Positions 24,534 to 34,886 of a DNA stretch of 64,000 nt are shown here, in pieces. Position numbers and translations under genes: made by a program. The notes beneath the pieces were generated by a model. The model made no database searches. It was given only the letters and a program-made list of their open reading frames with translations, and was not told the origin of the DNA. The first letter of the stretch is position 1. Each line of letters opens with the position of its first letter. Source of the stretch: Edaphochlamys debaryana (lineage: Eukaryota > Chlorophyta > Chlorophyceae > Chlamydomonadales); NCBI GenBank assembly GCA_016858145.1, contig JAEHOE010000053.1, positions 676,350 to 740,349 of the forward strand, read 5' to 3'.

Positions 24534-27004
24534 ATGGCGCTGCAACTCCATCGCAGGTGCGTGCTGCTGCCAAGCCAAGCGCTCGGTCAGGTCAGGAAGT
24601 CAGCTCGACGGCTTGGCAGCAGGGTCCGGTGTGCTCTGCACTTTGCAAGTAACCACCGCGCGACACGCCGTGCGGGCCCAACTTCGCACCCAAGCAGGCC
24701 CTCGCCGGCTCCCCCGCCCACGCCGTCCTGCCGCCTGCCGGCACCACGGCCGGCCCAGGCCCTCGCCTCACGGCAAGCGCCTGTGCTGCCACGGCTGCCC
24801 CTGACTGCTGGCCGGGTCTCACGCGCTCCCGCCCGGCGCCTGCCACGGCTGCGCCCTGCCGCGGCCATCCCGGACCGGGATGGCCAGAGCGCCGGTGCGC
24901 CCTCGGCAATGGAGCTTGAGGGCCTGGGGTCCCGCCTCGAAGCACTCAACCAAGAGGCGGCAAAGGAGCAGGCGTGGAGGGAGCGGGTGCTGGCGGCGGC
25001 GGCAAGGGCCGCCGCGGGCGCCGCAGGGTTGGACGTGGAAGGGCCCCGGCCAGCACCCGCCTTTGCAGCCGTGCGCGAGGTTGTGGAACTTGTGTACCCT
25101 TTGGTTGACTTTGAAAGGGTGAGCCTGCCTTTTACATGGTCAACATGTCACGCCGGTCGCCCCCTGCCCCATTGCTTCGCTCTGACGGTCCTCGCTTTGG
25201 CAATCTTTCACGGCGGCCACCCAACATGCACAGGTGTACGAATGGAAGCAGTACAAGGACCTGATCCTGGTGAGCCCACGCAGTCCCCTGCCGATCACGG
25301 CCCACCCCGAAACACCAGACTCAGCTCCGCTCAAACTCTCTCTCCTCTCTCGTCACGCCAAGCTCCCCTTTGCTCTGCCTGTCGCATTAACACGAGGTCT
25401 CTCCCCCGCCCTCGACACTGGCGACATGCAGAACTGGTCGACGTTCAGCGACGACCACCGCAGGTCCTGGTCCTCTCTGGACCCCGCCTTTGCTGCATCG
25501 CGCGCCCTGGACTACTGTATGCTACTGCCGCTGGCGTCGGCCAGGGACCTGCTCGCATGGTATCCGACGGGGACCCTGCTCCAACGCGAGCCCGCAGTTG
25601 TGGTGCACCAGTGAGCCCATCGCTATGCCTCTTGCCCTGACTGCTCGTGGGCCGCTGGACTGGCACGGATAACTGAACGGCAAAGTCGGGCCTGTGGGGA
25701 AACAGCATCCTTCCTTGCCGTACCCATGCTCCGGTGCACCCGGTGCCGTACCATACAGGCTGATGAGGGTGTCGAGCCTTCTAGCCATGCCCATCCGGAA
25801 GCTGCTGGAGGACTGCGAGCACGACAACCTGGTGGACGAGCTGCTCGTCCCACCGGAATCCAACAACCTCCTGCGCGCGGCGGCGGACCTGGAGGCGGGC
25901 TTCAGGCTGCACCTGCCGCAGGCCAAGCAGTGGGTAGCGGAAGTCTCTACCTCGGGGAAACTCGACTAGATGCTGGTAGCATCTCAGTTACTTGACGCAC
26001 GGCAGGAATGAAGGCAGGGAGGCGCAGCCCCGTCCTTCAAGGATCTGCGAGGCCTTGATGAACCCGTTCTTCCAATAATCCTTACACATGCATCATTTCC
26101 CCCGTGCCCTCCCCACGCCCGCAGGCCCCGGGAGCTGGCCGCAGCGATCCTTCGCTGCGATCCCATGTCCTTCCTGCTCCGCTACAGCCCTTCACGGCTG
26201 CAGAGCAATATCCAAATGGTCAGGGCTCTGGCGGCCACGGACCGAGACATTGGCGCCCTGGCGGCGGCTGGATTCGACCCTGCCCAGGTTGGATCCTGTT
26301 GTCGTACGGTCTGGACCCGTGGGGTCCAGTTGGTCCGCCGGAAGGGACGGCGTGACGTCTTGCCACCCCGTGCTTTGTGCGTCTAGGAGGCGCTTTGTAC
26401 ACCACTGCAGTGCCGGCCGCTCCCAACCATGCCCCCTACCTTGCCCTACCTCTCCTGGGCCGCAGGTAGCGAAGAGCACGCTCCCGGAGATGTTCGCTGA
26501 CAACTTCGTCGACATGCGCTTTGTGCTCGAGTGAGCCCTGCATGGTACTTGGCGTTGCCTAGATCGCATGGGGAGCATGGCGCTGGCTAACTTGTAGGAG
26601 CAGGAGGGCTGGCGCACGCGTATATAGGGAGCCGTTGAGGCCACTGCCCTGACTCCCTCACGCCATCCGTGATCCTCCCTCTTTGCCTTCCTTGACCCCA
26701 CAGCAAGCAGGCAGCTGTGGGCAGCCCCGACCCGGGGGCCTGGGAGGGCGCACGGAAAGAAGCTCTGAGCTCACTGGATGGAGGAGGCTTGGCGCAAGGG
26801 CGATGCGGAGGGATCGCAGTGACCCCACCTGACGGAGGCAAGGGACAAGGGACCGCACGTGGGGGTAAGGGACAGGGGACCGCACGCGAGGGCAAGGGAC
26901 AAGGGACCGCACGTGGGGGTAAGGGACAGGGGACCGCACGCGGGGGCAAGGGTCAATGGACCGCACGCGGGGGCAAGGGACAATGGACCGCACGCGGGGG
27001 TTGA
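24534..27004 (+). CDS. Tandem paralog B: mTERF-like protein with minisatellite-derived C-terminus
   Basis: Eight exons in phase, 452 residues: 24534-24556, 24698-25118, 25234-25269, 25432-25610, 25759-25929, 26125-26287, 26466-26530, 26704-27004. The first exon encodes MALQLHR and ends in phase 2, as in the other copies. Conserved blocks include PAFAAVREVVELV, SWSSLDPAFAASRALDYC, LLQREPAVVVHQ, RELAAAILRCDPMSFLLRYS and IGALAAAGFDPAQ. It is a recent duplicate of paralog C; exons 25759-25929 and 26125-26287 are nearly identical between them. After the shared PGAWEGARKEALSSL the frame differs from copy C and runs through six 27-bp repeats encoding GGKGQGTAR-type units before stopping, so its last 50 or so residues are new. 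Function is unassigned. Confidence 0.72.
26835..27001. repeat. 27-bp coding minisatellite at the 3' end of paralog B
   Basis: Six consecutive 27-base units encode nine-residue repeats of the type GGKGQGTAR, with the last two reading GKGQWTARG. The stop codon follows directly at 27002-27004. The equivalent position in paralog C lacks the array and stops earlier. Confidence 0.93.
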
Positions 27005-27941
27005 GTCGAGCACTCGCGTATGTGGTGGATGCAAGTAGCCAACACGGGGTAGCGGGCAATTGGAACGTGGATGCCGCAGGCGCGGTCTTGGTCAGCTGGG
27101 GTCTGGATGGGATGAGGGTGGGATGAGCGTGGGATGAGGGTGGTACGGCGTTCGCAGAGTGCGAACGGGCGGCCTGGTGGGCATGGCCGGGGCGTGGCGT
27201 GGAGGGCAGTGCGCCCTTTGGCGCCGAAGGTGCGGCAGCGGCAATTGTGACACCGGACCGCCGGCGTGCGTCGGTGCGTGGCGGGTAGCATGTGATGGAT
27301 CAGAGACACCGCAACGCCGAGCGAGCCGAGTAGCTTGCTGCGTATGGCTGGGGGCTGGGGCGGCCGAGTGAGATGTTGGGGTGTGGGGTGTGGAAGGGTT
27401 TGTTGGGCGATTGCATGCCGTCCTGGAGTGGTGATGAGCCGGGTCGCGGGTTGCGTTTGACAAGGGGGTATCGAGCGGGTTGCAGCGCCCTGGCACCTTC
27501 GCATGGATGGATGGGAGTGGCGGGCGGTTGCGTAAACTGTGCACGCAGGATGGGCCTCGGGAACAGCAGCCATGGCAGTGCATGTAGCAGTGCAAATTGG
27601 GGCGCACTGAAACGTAGATGGCCGGTGGCGCGTGTGCCGGGTCTCAGGGGTCGGCTGCTCAACGCGGGGTCGGGCGGGGGTGTCGCGCGGGTTGCAGCGT
27701 GCGCCTGGCATGTCCGACGGTGTTAAGCGAGGCCGGTTCACACACACAAATCATACTTCTATTTGTTGTGCTCTTTCTGCACCAGGTCACATTTAACAGG
27801 GCTGCCCGGCAACGTGTGCACCATCCATGCTGGCCGCGATGGTTTCAGGCCGAACCGCTGAAGGCGCTCTGGAGAGATAGCTTGATCCAAAGCTAGCTTA
27901 GCAGCACAACAGCAGAGGGCGACGCACCAAAACCCTCGCCC
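27005..27941. other. Spacer between paralogs B and C
   Basis: This 937-base stretch contains the 3' flank of paralog B, the junction of the two duplicated units near 27640, and the upstream region of paralog C. Its first part (to about 27530) has a counterpart at 30590-30910. I see no gene; the long minus-strand frames here have no family features. Confidence 0.5.
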
Positions 27942-30340
27942 ATGGCGCTGCAACTCCACCGCAGGTGCGCGCTGCTGCCAAGCCAAGCGCGCGGTCGGGC
28001 CCCGGATGCCTGTCGACGGCTTGGCAGCAGGGTCCGGTGTGCTCTGCACTTTGCAAGTAACCACCGCGCGACACGCCGTGCGCCCAAGCAGGCCCTCGCC
28101 GGCTCCCCCGCCCACGCCATCCTGCCGCCTGCCGGCACCACGGCCGGCCCAGGCCCTCGCCTCACGGCAAGCGCCTGTGCTGCCACGGCCACAACCTCGC
28201 GTGCAATGGGCCGAGAGCTCAACGGCCCGGCGCCTGCCGCCGCGGCTGCGCCCTGCCGCGGCCATCCCGGACGGGGATGGCCAGAGCGCCGGTGCGCTTT
28301 CGGCAAAAGAGCTTGAGGGCCTGCGGTCTCGCCTTAAGGTACTGAACCAGGAGGCTGCGGTGCGGCGGTCAAAGGAGCAGGAGCGGAGGGAGCGGGTGCT
28401 GGCAGCGGCGGCCGGGGCCGCCGCGGACGCCTCAGAGTTGGACGTGGAAGGGCCCCCGCCCGCACCCGCCTTTGCAGCTGTGTGCGAGGTGTTGGAACAC
28501 GTGGACCCCTTGTATGACATGGTGGGTTTGATTGACATATCACGCGGGTCGCCCCCTGCCCCATTGCTCCGGAGCTCTGACCGGTCTCCCCGCTTTGACG
28601 ACCCTTGCCCGCGGTACCCCATTATGTCCAGTGGGACGACTGGCAAGATTTAACGGACCTGATGCTGGTGAGCCTATGCAGTCCCCTGCCGCTCACGGCT
28701 CACCAGGCAATGCCTGCACAAACAGACCTGACCGCAGCGTTCTTGTCAACGTCTTGGCACCCCACTCTCTTGCTCAACCCAAGTACCCAAGCTCCCTAGC
28801 ACCAAGCGCCGTTCCCGCTGCCCGGGCCCCCTTCGCTCTGCCTTGATGCGACGCCGCTCCCCTACCCCCAACACTGTGCACAGCACCTCTGGTCGTCGGA
28901 GTTCAGCGACGCCCACCGCCAGTCCTGGTCCTCTCTGGACCCCGCCGTTGCTGCGTCGCGCACCCTGGACTACAGCTACCTGCTGCCAATTATGCCGGTC
29001 GGGGAGCTGCTTGCATGGCATCCGGAGACGCTGCTCAAACGGGAGCCCGCAGCTGTGATGCACCAGTGAGCCCGCCGGTATGCTTCTTGCACGTCGCTTA
29101 TTGCAGATATATGCAGAGAAGGGCCCTCAAAATGATAAGAGAAGGAGGGAGGTTGCGCTGAGAGCGGGCCGCACCGGCTGGCGCTGGCAGCTCAGTACTC
29201 TGTATACTGGTAAGCTCAGAGCTGTGTGCGGTGCACCCGGTGCCGTACCTACCGTACAGGCTGATGAGCGTGTCGAGCCTGCTGGCCATGCCCATCCGGA
29301 AGCTGCTGGAGGACTGCGAGCACGACGACCTGGTGGACGAGCTGCTCGTCCCACCGGAATCCAACAACCTCCTGCGCGCGGCGGCGGACCTGGAGGCGGG
29401 CTTCAGGCTGCACCTGCCGCAGGCCAAGCAGTGGGTAGCGGAAGTCTCTACCTCGGGGAAACTCGACTAGATGCTGGTAGCATCTCAGTTACTTGACGCA
29501 CGGCAGGAATGAAGGCAGGGAGGCGCAGCCCCGTCCTTCAAGGTTCTGCATGGCTTTGAAGAACCCGTTCTTCCAATAATCCTTGCACATGCATCATTTC
29601 CCCCGTGCCCTCCCCACGCCCGCAGGCCCCGGGAGCTGGCCGCAGCCCTCCTTCGCTGCGATCCCATGTCCTTCCTGCGCCGCTACAGCCCTTCACGGCT
29701 GCAGAGCAATATCCAAATGGTTAGGGCTCTGGCGGCCACGGACCGAGACATTGGCGCCCTGGCGGCGGCTGGATTCGACCCTGCCCAGGTTGGATCCTGT
29801 TGTCGTACGGTCGGCGCCGAATTGGATCCAGTTGGGTGGCGCTAGGGGTGGCGTGACGTCTTGCCACCCCGTGCTTTGTGCGTCTGGGAGGAGCTCTCTG
29901 CACAATGGGCCGGCTGCTCCCAACCATGCCCCCTACCTGGCCCTGCCCCTCCCTGGCCTCAGGTAGCGAAGAGCAAGCTGCCGCAGATGTTCGCTCACGA
30001 CTCGTTCGCCCTGCACTTTGTGCTCGAGTGAGCCCTGCATGGTCCTTCCGCTTGGCGTTGCCTAGATCGCACACTCGCATGCGCCGGACATGGGGAGCAT
30101 GGCGCTGGCTAATTTGTAGGGCCAGGAGGGCTGGCGCACGCGTACATAGGGAGCCGTTGATCCCCCTGCCCTGACTCCCTCACGCCATCCGTGATCCTCC
30201 CTCGCCCCCGTCCTTGACCCCACAGAAAGCAGGCCCCTGTGGGCAGCTCCGACCCTGGGGCCTGGGAGGCCGCACGGAAGGAGGCTCTGACCAACCTGGC
30301 AGGGGCTTTGTGGGAGGCCGATGCGAGGGCATCGCAGTGA
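27942..30340 (+). CDS. Tandem paralog C: mTERF-like helical-repeat protein of unassigned family
   Basis: Eight exons in phase, 394 residues: 27942-27964, 28092-28521, 28632-28667, 28884-29065, 29260-29430, 29626-29788, 29963-30027, 30226-30340. Exon lengths match copy B (36, 171, 163 and 65 bases identical; 182 versus 179). Blocks include AFAAVCEVLEHVDPLYDM, WDDWQDLTDLML, SWSSLDPAVAASRTLDYSYL, LLKREPAAVMHQ, RELAAALLRCDPMSFLRRYS and DPGAWEAARKEALTNLAGAL. The short C-terminus ending in ARASQ is probably ancestral, since copy B's longer end comes from a shifted frame. If intron 1 is ignored, a 14-base deletion relative to copy B looks like a frameshift, but with the conserved phase-2 first intron the gene is intact. 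Confidence 0.72.
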
Positions 30341-31325
30341 GCCCCTACCACTGAGCTCACGGAAGAGGGCGGCAGACTCTCAGAGTCTCCTCCGAGGGGA
30401 ACGAGCGTGGTGTGCGTCGGTACAAGGTGGGATCGAGCGCTCGTGCGAGGGCGCGTGGTGTCCACAAGTAGCCAACACGGGTCATCGGGGCCATACTCCC
30501 ACCGCAGCGTGGGCATGGTCAGGAGGGGGCAGGATGTGTCGTAAGCACCGGCCCCTGTGGACGGCATGGCACGCGAGGCCCGTGGGGATGAGGGTGGTAC
30601 GGCGTTCGCACAGTGCGAACGGGCGGCCAGGTGGGCATGGCCGGGGCGTGGCGTGGAGGGCAGTGCGGCCATTAGCGCCAGGGTGCGGCAGCGGCAATGG
30701 CGACGCCGGACCGCCGGCGTGCGTCGGTGCGTGGCGGGTAGCTTGCGGGGATCAGAGACACCGCAATGCCGAGCCGAGTAGCATGCTGGGTAAGGCTGGA
30801 GACTGGGGCGACCGAGAGAGAGGCTGGGGTGTGCAGGGGTTTGTGGGCGGTTGAGGTACCGTGTGAAGTGGGTTGCAGCGCCTGGCACCTTCGCAAGGAT
30901 GAATGAAAGGGCGGGATGGGCCACGGGCACAGGCGCACAGCAGTCAACAGCGTGTCACATTGCAGTATTGGGGCGCACTGAGGGTGGATGGCAGGTGGCA
31001 CGTGTGCCGGGTCTCTGGAGTTGGCTGCGCGTGTTGCGCGGGGACGTACGGGCGCGGGTGCAACAGGCCCAAGAACGTGGCGCGGGGATAGGCGGGGGTC
31101 TCGCGCCGGGTTGCAGCGTGCCTGGCTGCACGACCATTAAATTGCACTGTTGCTGTCAGCGCACTATCTGTGCACGCCGCGACCAGCGACACGACCAGCG
31201 ACCCACAGCGACCCTCTTCACAAAGTGTTCACAAACTGCCGAAGACAAGACATTTTGATCTAAGCCTTACAAAAAGAAGTAACGCGCCGCCGCGAGGCGG
31301 CTTGTGGTCGCCTGCGGGTGGGCGA
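30341..31325. other. Spacer between paralogs C and D
   Basis: It repeats much of the spacer after paralog B, then changes after about 31140 into unique sequence upstream of paralog D. A small perfect inverted repeat (GTTCGCA, three-base loop, TGCGAAC) lies near 30604-30620. No gene is supported. Confidence 0.5.
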
Positions 31326-34028
31326 ATGGCACTTGTAATGCCGCTCGGCTCCGCGGCCAGGTGTGGCAGCTCGCTGCTCCTGTTGTCGCGATAAAGTCGA
31401 CGAACCGGTCTAAGCGGGCGCGCGTTGCAATTCACGGCTTAGGCGTCGGGGGACGTTGTTACCTCTCGGGTCCCCCTCACACCACGCGGTCCTCCCCTCT
31501 CCCTGGCAGGCAGCCACGACCTCCAGCGGCCCCACCCCTGTGCACCCACTCCGCACCGTCGCACCGTCTCAGCCTCACAGCCTCCGTTCCGGGCGCGGGA
31601 GCTCCCCGTGCAGGGGCATGGCCCGGCGGCCCCCCCTGCCGCGCCGCCAGCCGGGCTCTGCTCGCGTCTGCTCAGGCACTGACCAGGGCAGACCCAGGCC
31701 TCCCCGGAGGCCTCACCCCCTCCACCTCCTCGCCCTCAGCGACGAAACGACAGGACACCGCAGGCGTAGGGCCAGGCGCCAAGCCGCCCCGAGCACAGAG
31801 CAGAGACCTGCTGTGCAGGGCAGCGGCAGGCGGGTCCGCGGCAGCCGCAGTGGACAGGCGGACGGCGGTGCTGGCGGCGGCGGCAGAGGCTGCAAAGCAG
31901 CAGCTCAGCAGGAACGAGGCCCGGGCGGTCGAGGCCTTTCTGGCCTCAGAGCTCGCTGAGTCGAGCCCCGCCGACGCCAGCGCTGGTTCGCAGTCGGCTT
32001 CGGCCCCAGAGCCGCCGCCGCCGCCTGCTCCGGCATGGCGAGCGGTGTGTGAGGTGGCGAGGCTGATGGCACCGAAGAAGGAGCACAGGGAGCCGGGGGA
32101 GCTGGATGCCTTTGAGAACCCCCTCGAGGTTGTCTCGGTGGGTGGATATAGCTTCGGGGGTCAAGGAGGTGGCTTTGGGCTGGGACGTGAAACATGGGGG
32201 TATGGGGCGTGGACCGGTGGGGGTCGGCGAGAGCATGGGGCCTGGGCTGCCTTGGAAGGACGGTCCCGCTGGCATCGCTTCAGACCCTCAGCCCACGCGC
32301 AGCAACCCCGGCATCCTGACAGCGCGCATGCCAGCGGCCTTCCGGCCTCGGCCGCCGCACCTCGTGACCGCGCTGCCCCCCTTGACATTCCCGTCCGGCC
32401 AGCGCCCTCCCCATGTCCATGCCCCCGCCCACCCCAACCCCCCCCCCCACCCCCCCCCACAGCGCTGGCTGCTGCACCGCTCCCCCTCCGAGCGCTCCTT
32501 CCTGGCCGCCCTGGACCCCGCCCTGGCCGCCGCCAGGGCCTACGACCTGGCACAGCGGCTGCAGGCCGACTCTGACGGCTGGTTCGTGTTCATCTCGCAC
32601 CCCGCCGTGGCCCTGGCGGAGGAGCCCGAGGCATTTATCGCCAGGTGCGTGCGTGTGGCGTGGAAAGGGCGTATGTTCGGCTCTCGACAGCGCGGCGACG
32701 CGGCTCAATCGTCTGCGAGCCCTGCACGCCTTTCGCTTAGTGCGGTATCCCCGGTGAACCCACCGCCCTGTCGGCTGCAGGCTGGAGGCCGAGGCGGCTC
32801 GCCTGGACCTGCCCCTGGGGAGCCTGCTGGACTGCTCCGTGGTGAGCCGGGGGGCGGTGCTGGAGGACGCAGGCCGCAACCCCGAGCGCCGCCTCATCGA
32901 CACACTCATCGAGCTGTTCAGCGCCCACCTGCCCTCGCTCAAGCGGTGCGTGTCTGGGGGGAAGGGGGGGGTCGCATGTGTACACGGCGAAACCTGACGC
33001 ACACCAAGGTTGCACGGGCGGTATGGGTTCAGGCTTTCAGGCTTTCAGGCTTTCGGGTGCCGCACCTTCGTTGTCCAGGCAAGGGAGCGGGGATGCCGTG
33101 CCCTGCACCGCTGCACATGGCAACACGCTCGTGCCGCCCCCTGACTTGCTCTTCCCACCGCTTTGGCCTCTGTCTCTGTAGCCCCGCGCGCCTGGCCACG
33201 TCCATCATCTTTTGGATGAACGAGGAGGCGCTGCACACGGGTGAGGAGCCGGCCGAGTACGGCATCAGCCGGGAGGACCTGGCGGATCGTGTACGGCTGA
33301 TCGGGCAGCTGCTGGAAGCTGGCGACCCCAACCTCCGCGACGCCGCGGCCGTGGGGTTCGACAGCTACCAGGTGGGCGCATGCGGCCCCGGCGGCCCCGG
33401 GCTCAAGCAGTGCTCAGTGTTGTCAGGATCCGCATCAGGATCTCCATCAGGATCCCCATCACGATCCGCATCAGGATCCGCATCAGGATCCGATGACTGG
33501 CGTGCTGCGCTCCTCCGCGCGCCCTTTCACCCTCCAGTCCCACCTTCGTGTCGCCCCCCCTCCATTTGGTCCCTGCACCTGACCCCAGGCGGGCGTCTAC
33601 GTGTGGCCGCTGCTGTCGGAGCGAGTGGACAGCCTGCAGGCGCGGCTCCAGGGGTGAGTGCTCGTGCTTGGGGGCTTGCATGGGGACCGGGGGGGGCTTG
33701 GGGGGGCGTGGGGGGGCTGGGGCGTGGGGGTGCAGCAGACGAGCTGCACTTGTCCACTAGCATGTAAGGTTCTGACCCGCCGCTGGCCCCATACGGTACA
33801 TGTCTCCTTGCCGCCCGTGCCTCCGCCCGCAGCTGCCGCCTCGCGGCTCAACACGCGGGCTCGTTCGCGATCGCCGAGGCCGACCCGCTGGACTGTTGGC
33901 GCTGGGAGGCTGTGGCGGCCGCGGACCCGGGCATGCCGGGGCGGAGGGAGCGGAGCGTGCGGGCGTGCCCGGAGGAGCCCGCGTGGGAGGGGGAAGGGGA
34001 GGATGAGGAGGACGTGGAGGAGAGCTAG
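31326..34028 (+). CDS. Tandem paralog D: mTERF-like helical-repeat protein of unassigned family
   Basis: Seven exons in phase, 486 residues: 31326-31360, 31510-32137, 32463-32644, 32781-32945, 33182-33371, 33589-33653, 33833-34028. The layout mirrors paralog A: a 35-base first exon (MALVMPLGSAA, phase 2), a long Pro/Ala/Ser-rich targeting and linker exon, then exons of 182, 165, 190 and 65 bases. Conserved blocks are PAWRAVCEVARLMAPKK, ALDPALAAARAYDLAQRL, VALAEEPEAFIAR, RLDLPLGSLLDCSVVSRG, RLATSIIFWMNEEALHTG and RLIGQLLEAGDPNLRDAAAV. The C-terminus is acidic (GEGEDEEDVEES). It is diverged from B and C and closest in layout to A. Targeting to an organelle and a helical-repeat fold are inferred; the substrate is unknown. 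Confidence 0.72.
33424..33491. repeat. 12-bp tandem repeat (GGATCCGCATCA-type) in intron of paralog D
   Basis: Five to six imperfect units of CAGGATCCGCAT lie in the intron between exons 33182-33371 and 33589-33653. The repeat contains several BamHI-type GGATCC words. It is not coding. Confidence 0.9.
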
Positions 34029-34886
34029 CACTGGCCCTGTGTGGTGGTGAGGGGCGGCCATGGAGTGCCTGGGAAATGAGGTACCCAGACTGAGTTCTAG
34101 GGGCTATATGGGTGCGAGGTGGTGCGACTGCCTTGCCAACATGTTGAGTTCGCGAAGGGTCGATATGTTTCCCTGCTCTCGATCAATCTGACGGCTGCGA
34201 GCAAGTAAGGATGGACCAGGGCGGTGAGGGGCAAGCCATCTCACTGCCTGGCGGTGTGTTGCTGCAGAGCGCTCTGGGGAATGGAGCTTGCAGGGCCAAT
34301 AGGGCACAATCAGCCTGTGCTCGCGGCCAGAGACGAAGGTCCTCTGAGAAACTTACAGCTGGGCACCAGTCCGCTTCCGCAAGCCTCCTGCTCCCCCATG
34401 GTCGCTCCTCTCGCCGCCTCGCTGCCTGCGGCCTGCCCCACCAACTCGCGGCCTCGCTCGCTCGCCTCCGCCCCACACGCCGCCACCCCTCGCTCCACTC
34501 CCACACCTTCCACCACCTTCGCAACGCACGCTCCGTATCAAGACCCTCCCCTCCCCCGCCCTCCCCATGCCACAGCCATCCTCGGTGGGGATGCGGCTCA
34601 GACCAGGCCCGGGGCGCCATCAGTGCCGCTCCATTCCCCCCCTCCCACACCATTTCCTTGCCCCTCCCGCGCTCTGTAGTCAGCAGAGTACCCTCGGCAT
34701 TGGCCACAATTCCCCCGGGCGGCCGCCCCCCCCCCTGTCTCAAGATCCCTTTCCCCTCACGGATCCCCGTGACGGCCACACCCTACTCTTCGCTCAAGAT
34801 CCCTTGCCCCTCACGACTCTGTGGGCGGCTGGCTGCACCTCTCCCCCCCCCCCACACACGCTCTCACAAACTCCCCCCCTGGCTCC
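34029..34886. other. Convergent 3' flanks of paralog D and PDCD2
   Basis: These 858 bases lie between two facing stops. A minus-strand TGTAA signal reads across about 34350-34346, some 540 bases past the PDCD2 stop. A short direct repeat (CTCAAGATCCC, then CCCCTCACG) occurs twice, near 34740 and 34793. The long plus-strand frame across this region is not supported by splice sites or family similarity. Confidence 0.45.

Larger units (their letters stand above)
24211..31010 (+). repeat. Tandem segmental duplication, two units of about 3.4 kb carrying paralogs B and C
   Basis: Unit 1 is approximately 24211-27640 and unit 2 approximately 27641-31010. A boundary sequence containing GGTTGCAGCGTG occurs at about 24264, 27687 and again at 31108, as expected for two tandem units with a third end. 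Similarity spans promoter, introns, exons and the 3' intergenic sequence. Examples include the GCGAACGGGCGGCC element at about 27161 and 30616, and CAGAGACACCGCAA at about 27301 and 30752. A 14-base difference near 28090 falls inside intron 1. The copies differ in a few percent of bases by eye; an alignment is needed for a number. Confidence 0.82.

Noticed and set aside
27942..28653. Apparent frameshift in paralog C relative to B (14-base deletion near 28090), with a second ATG at 28006 as rescue start
   Set aside because: The deletion lies inside intron 1. With the phase-2 micro first exon used by all four paralogs, copy C is intact.
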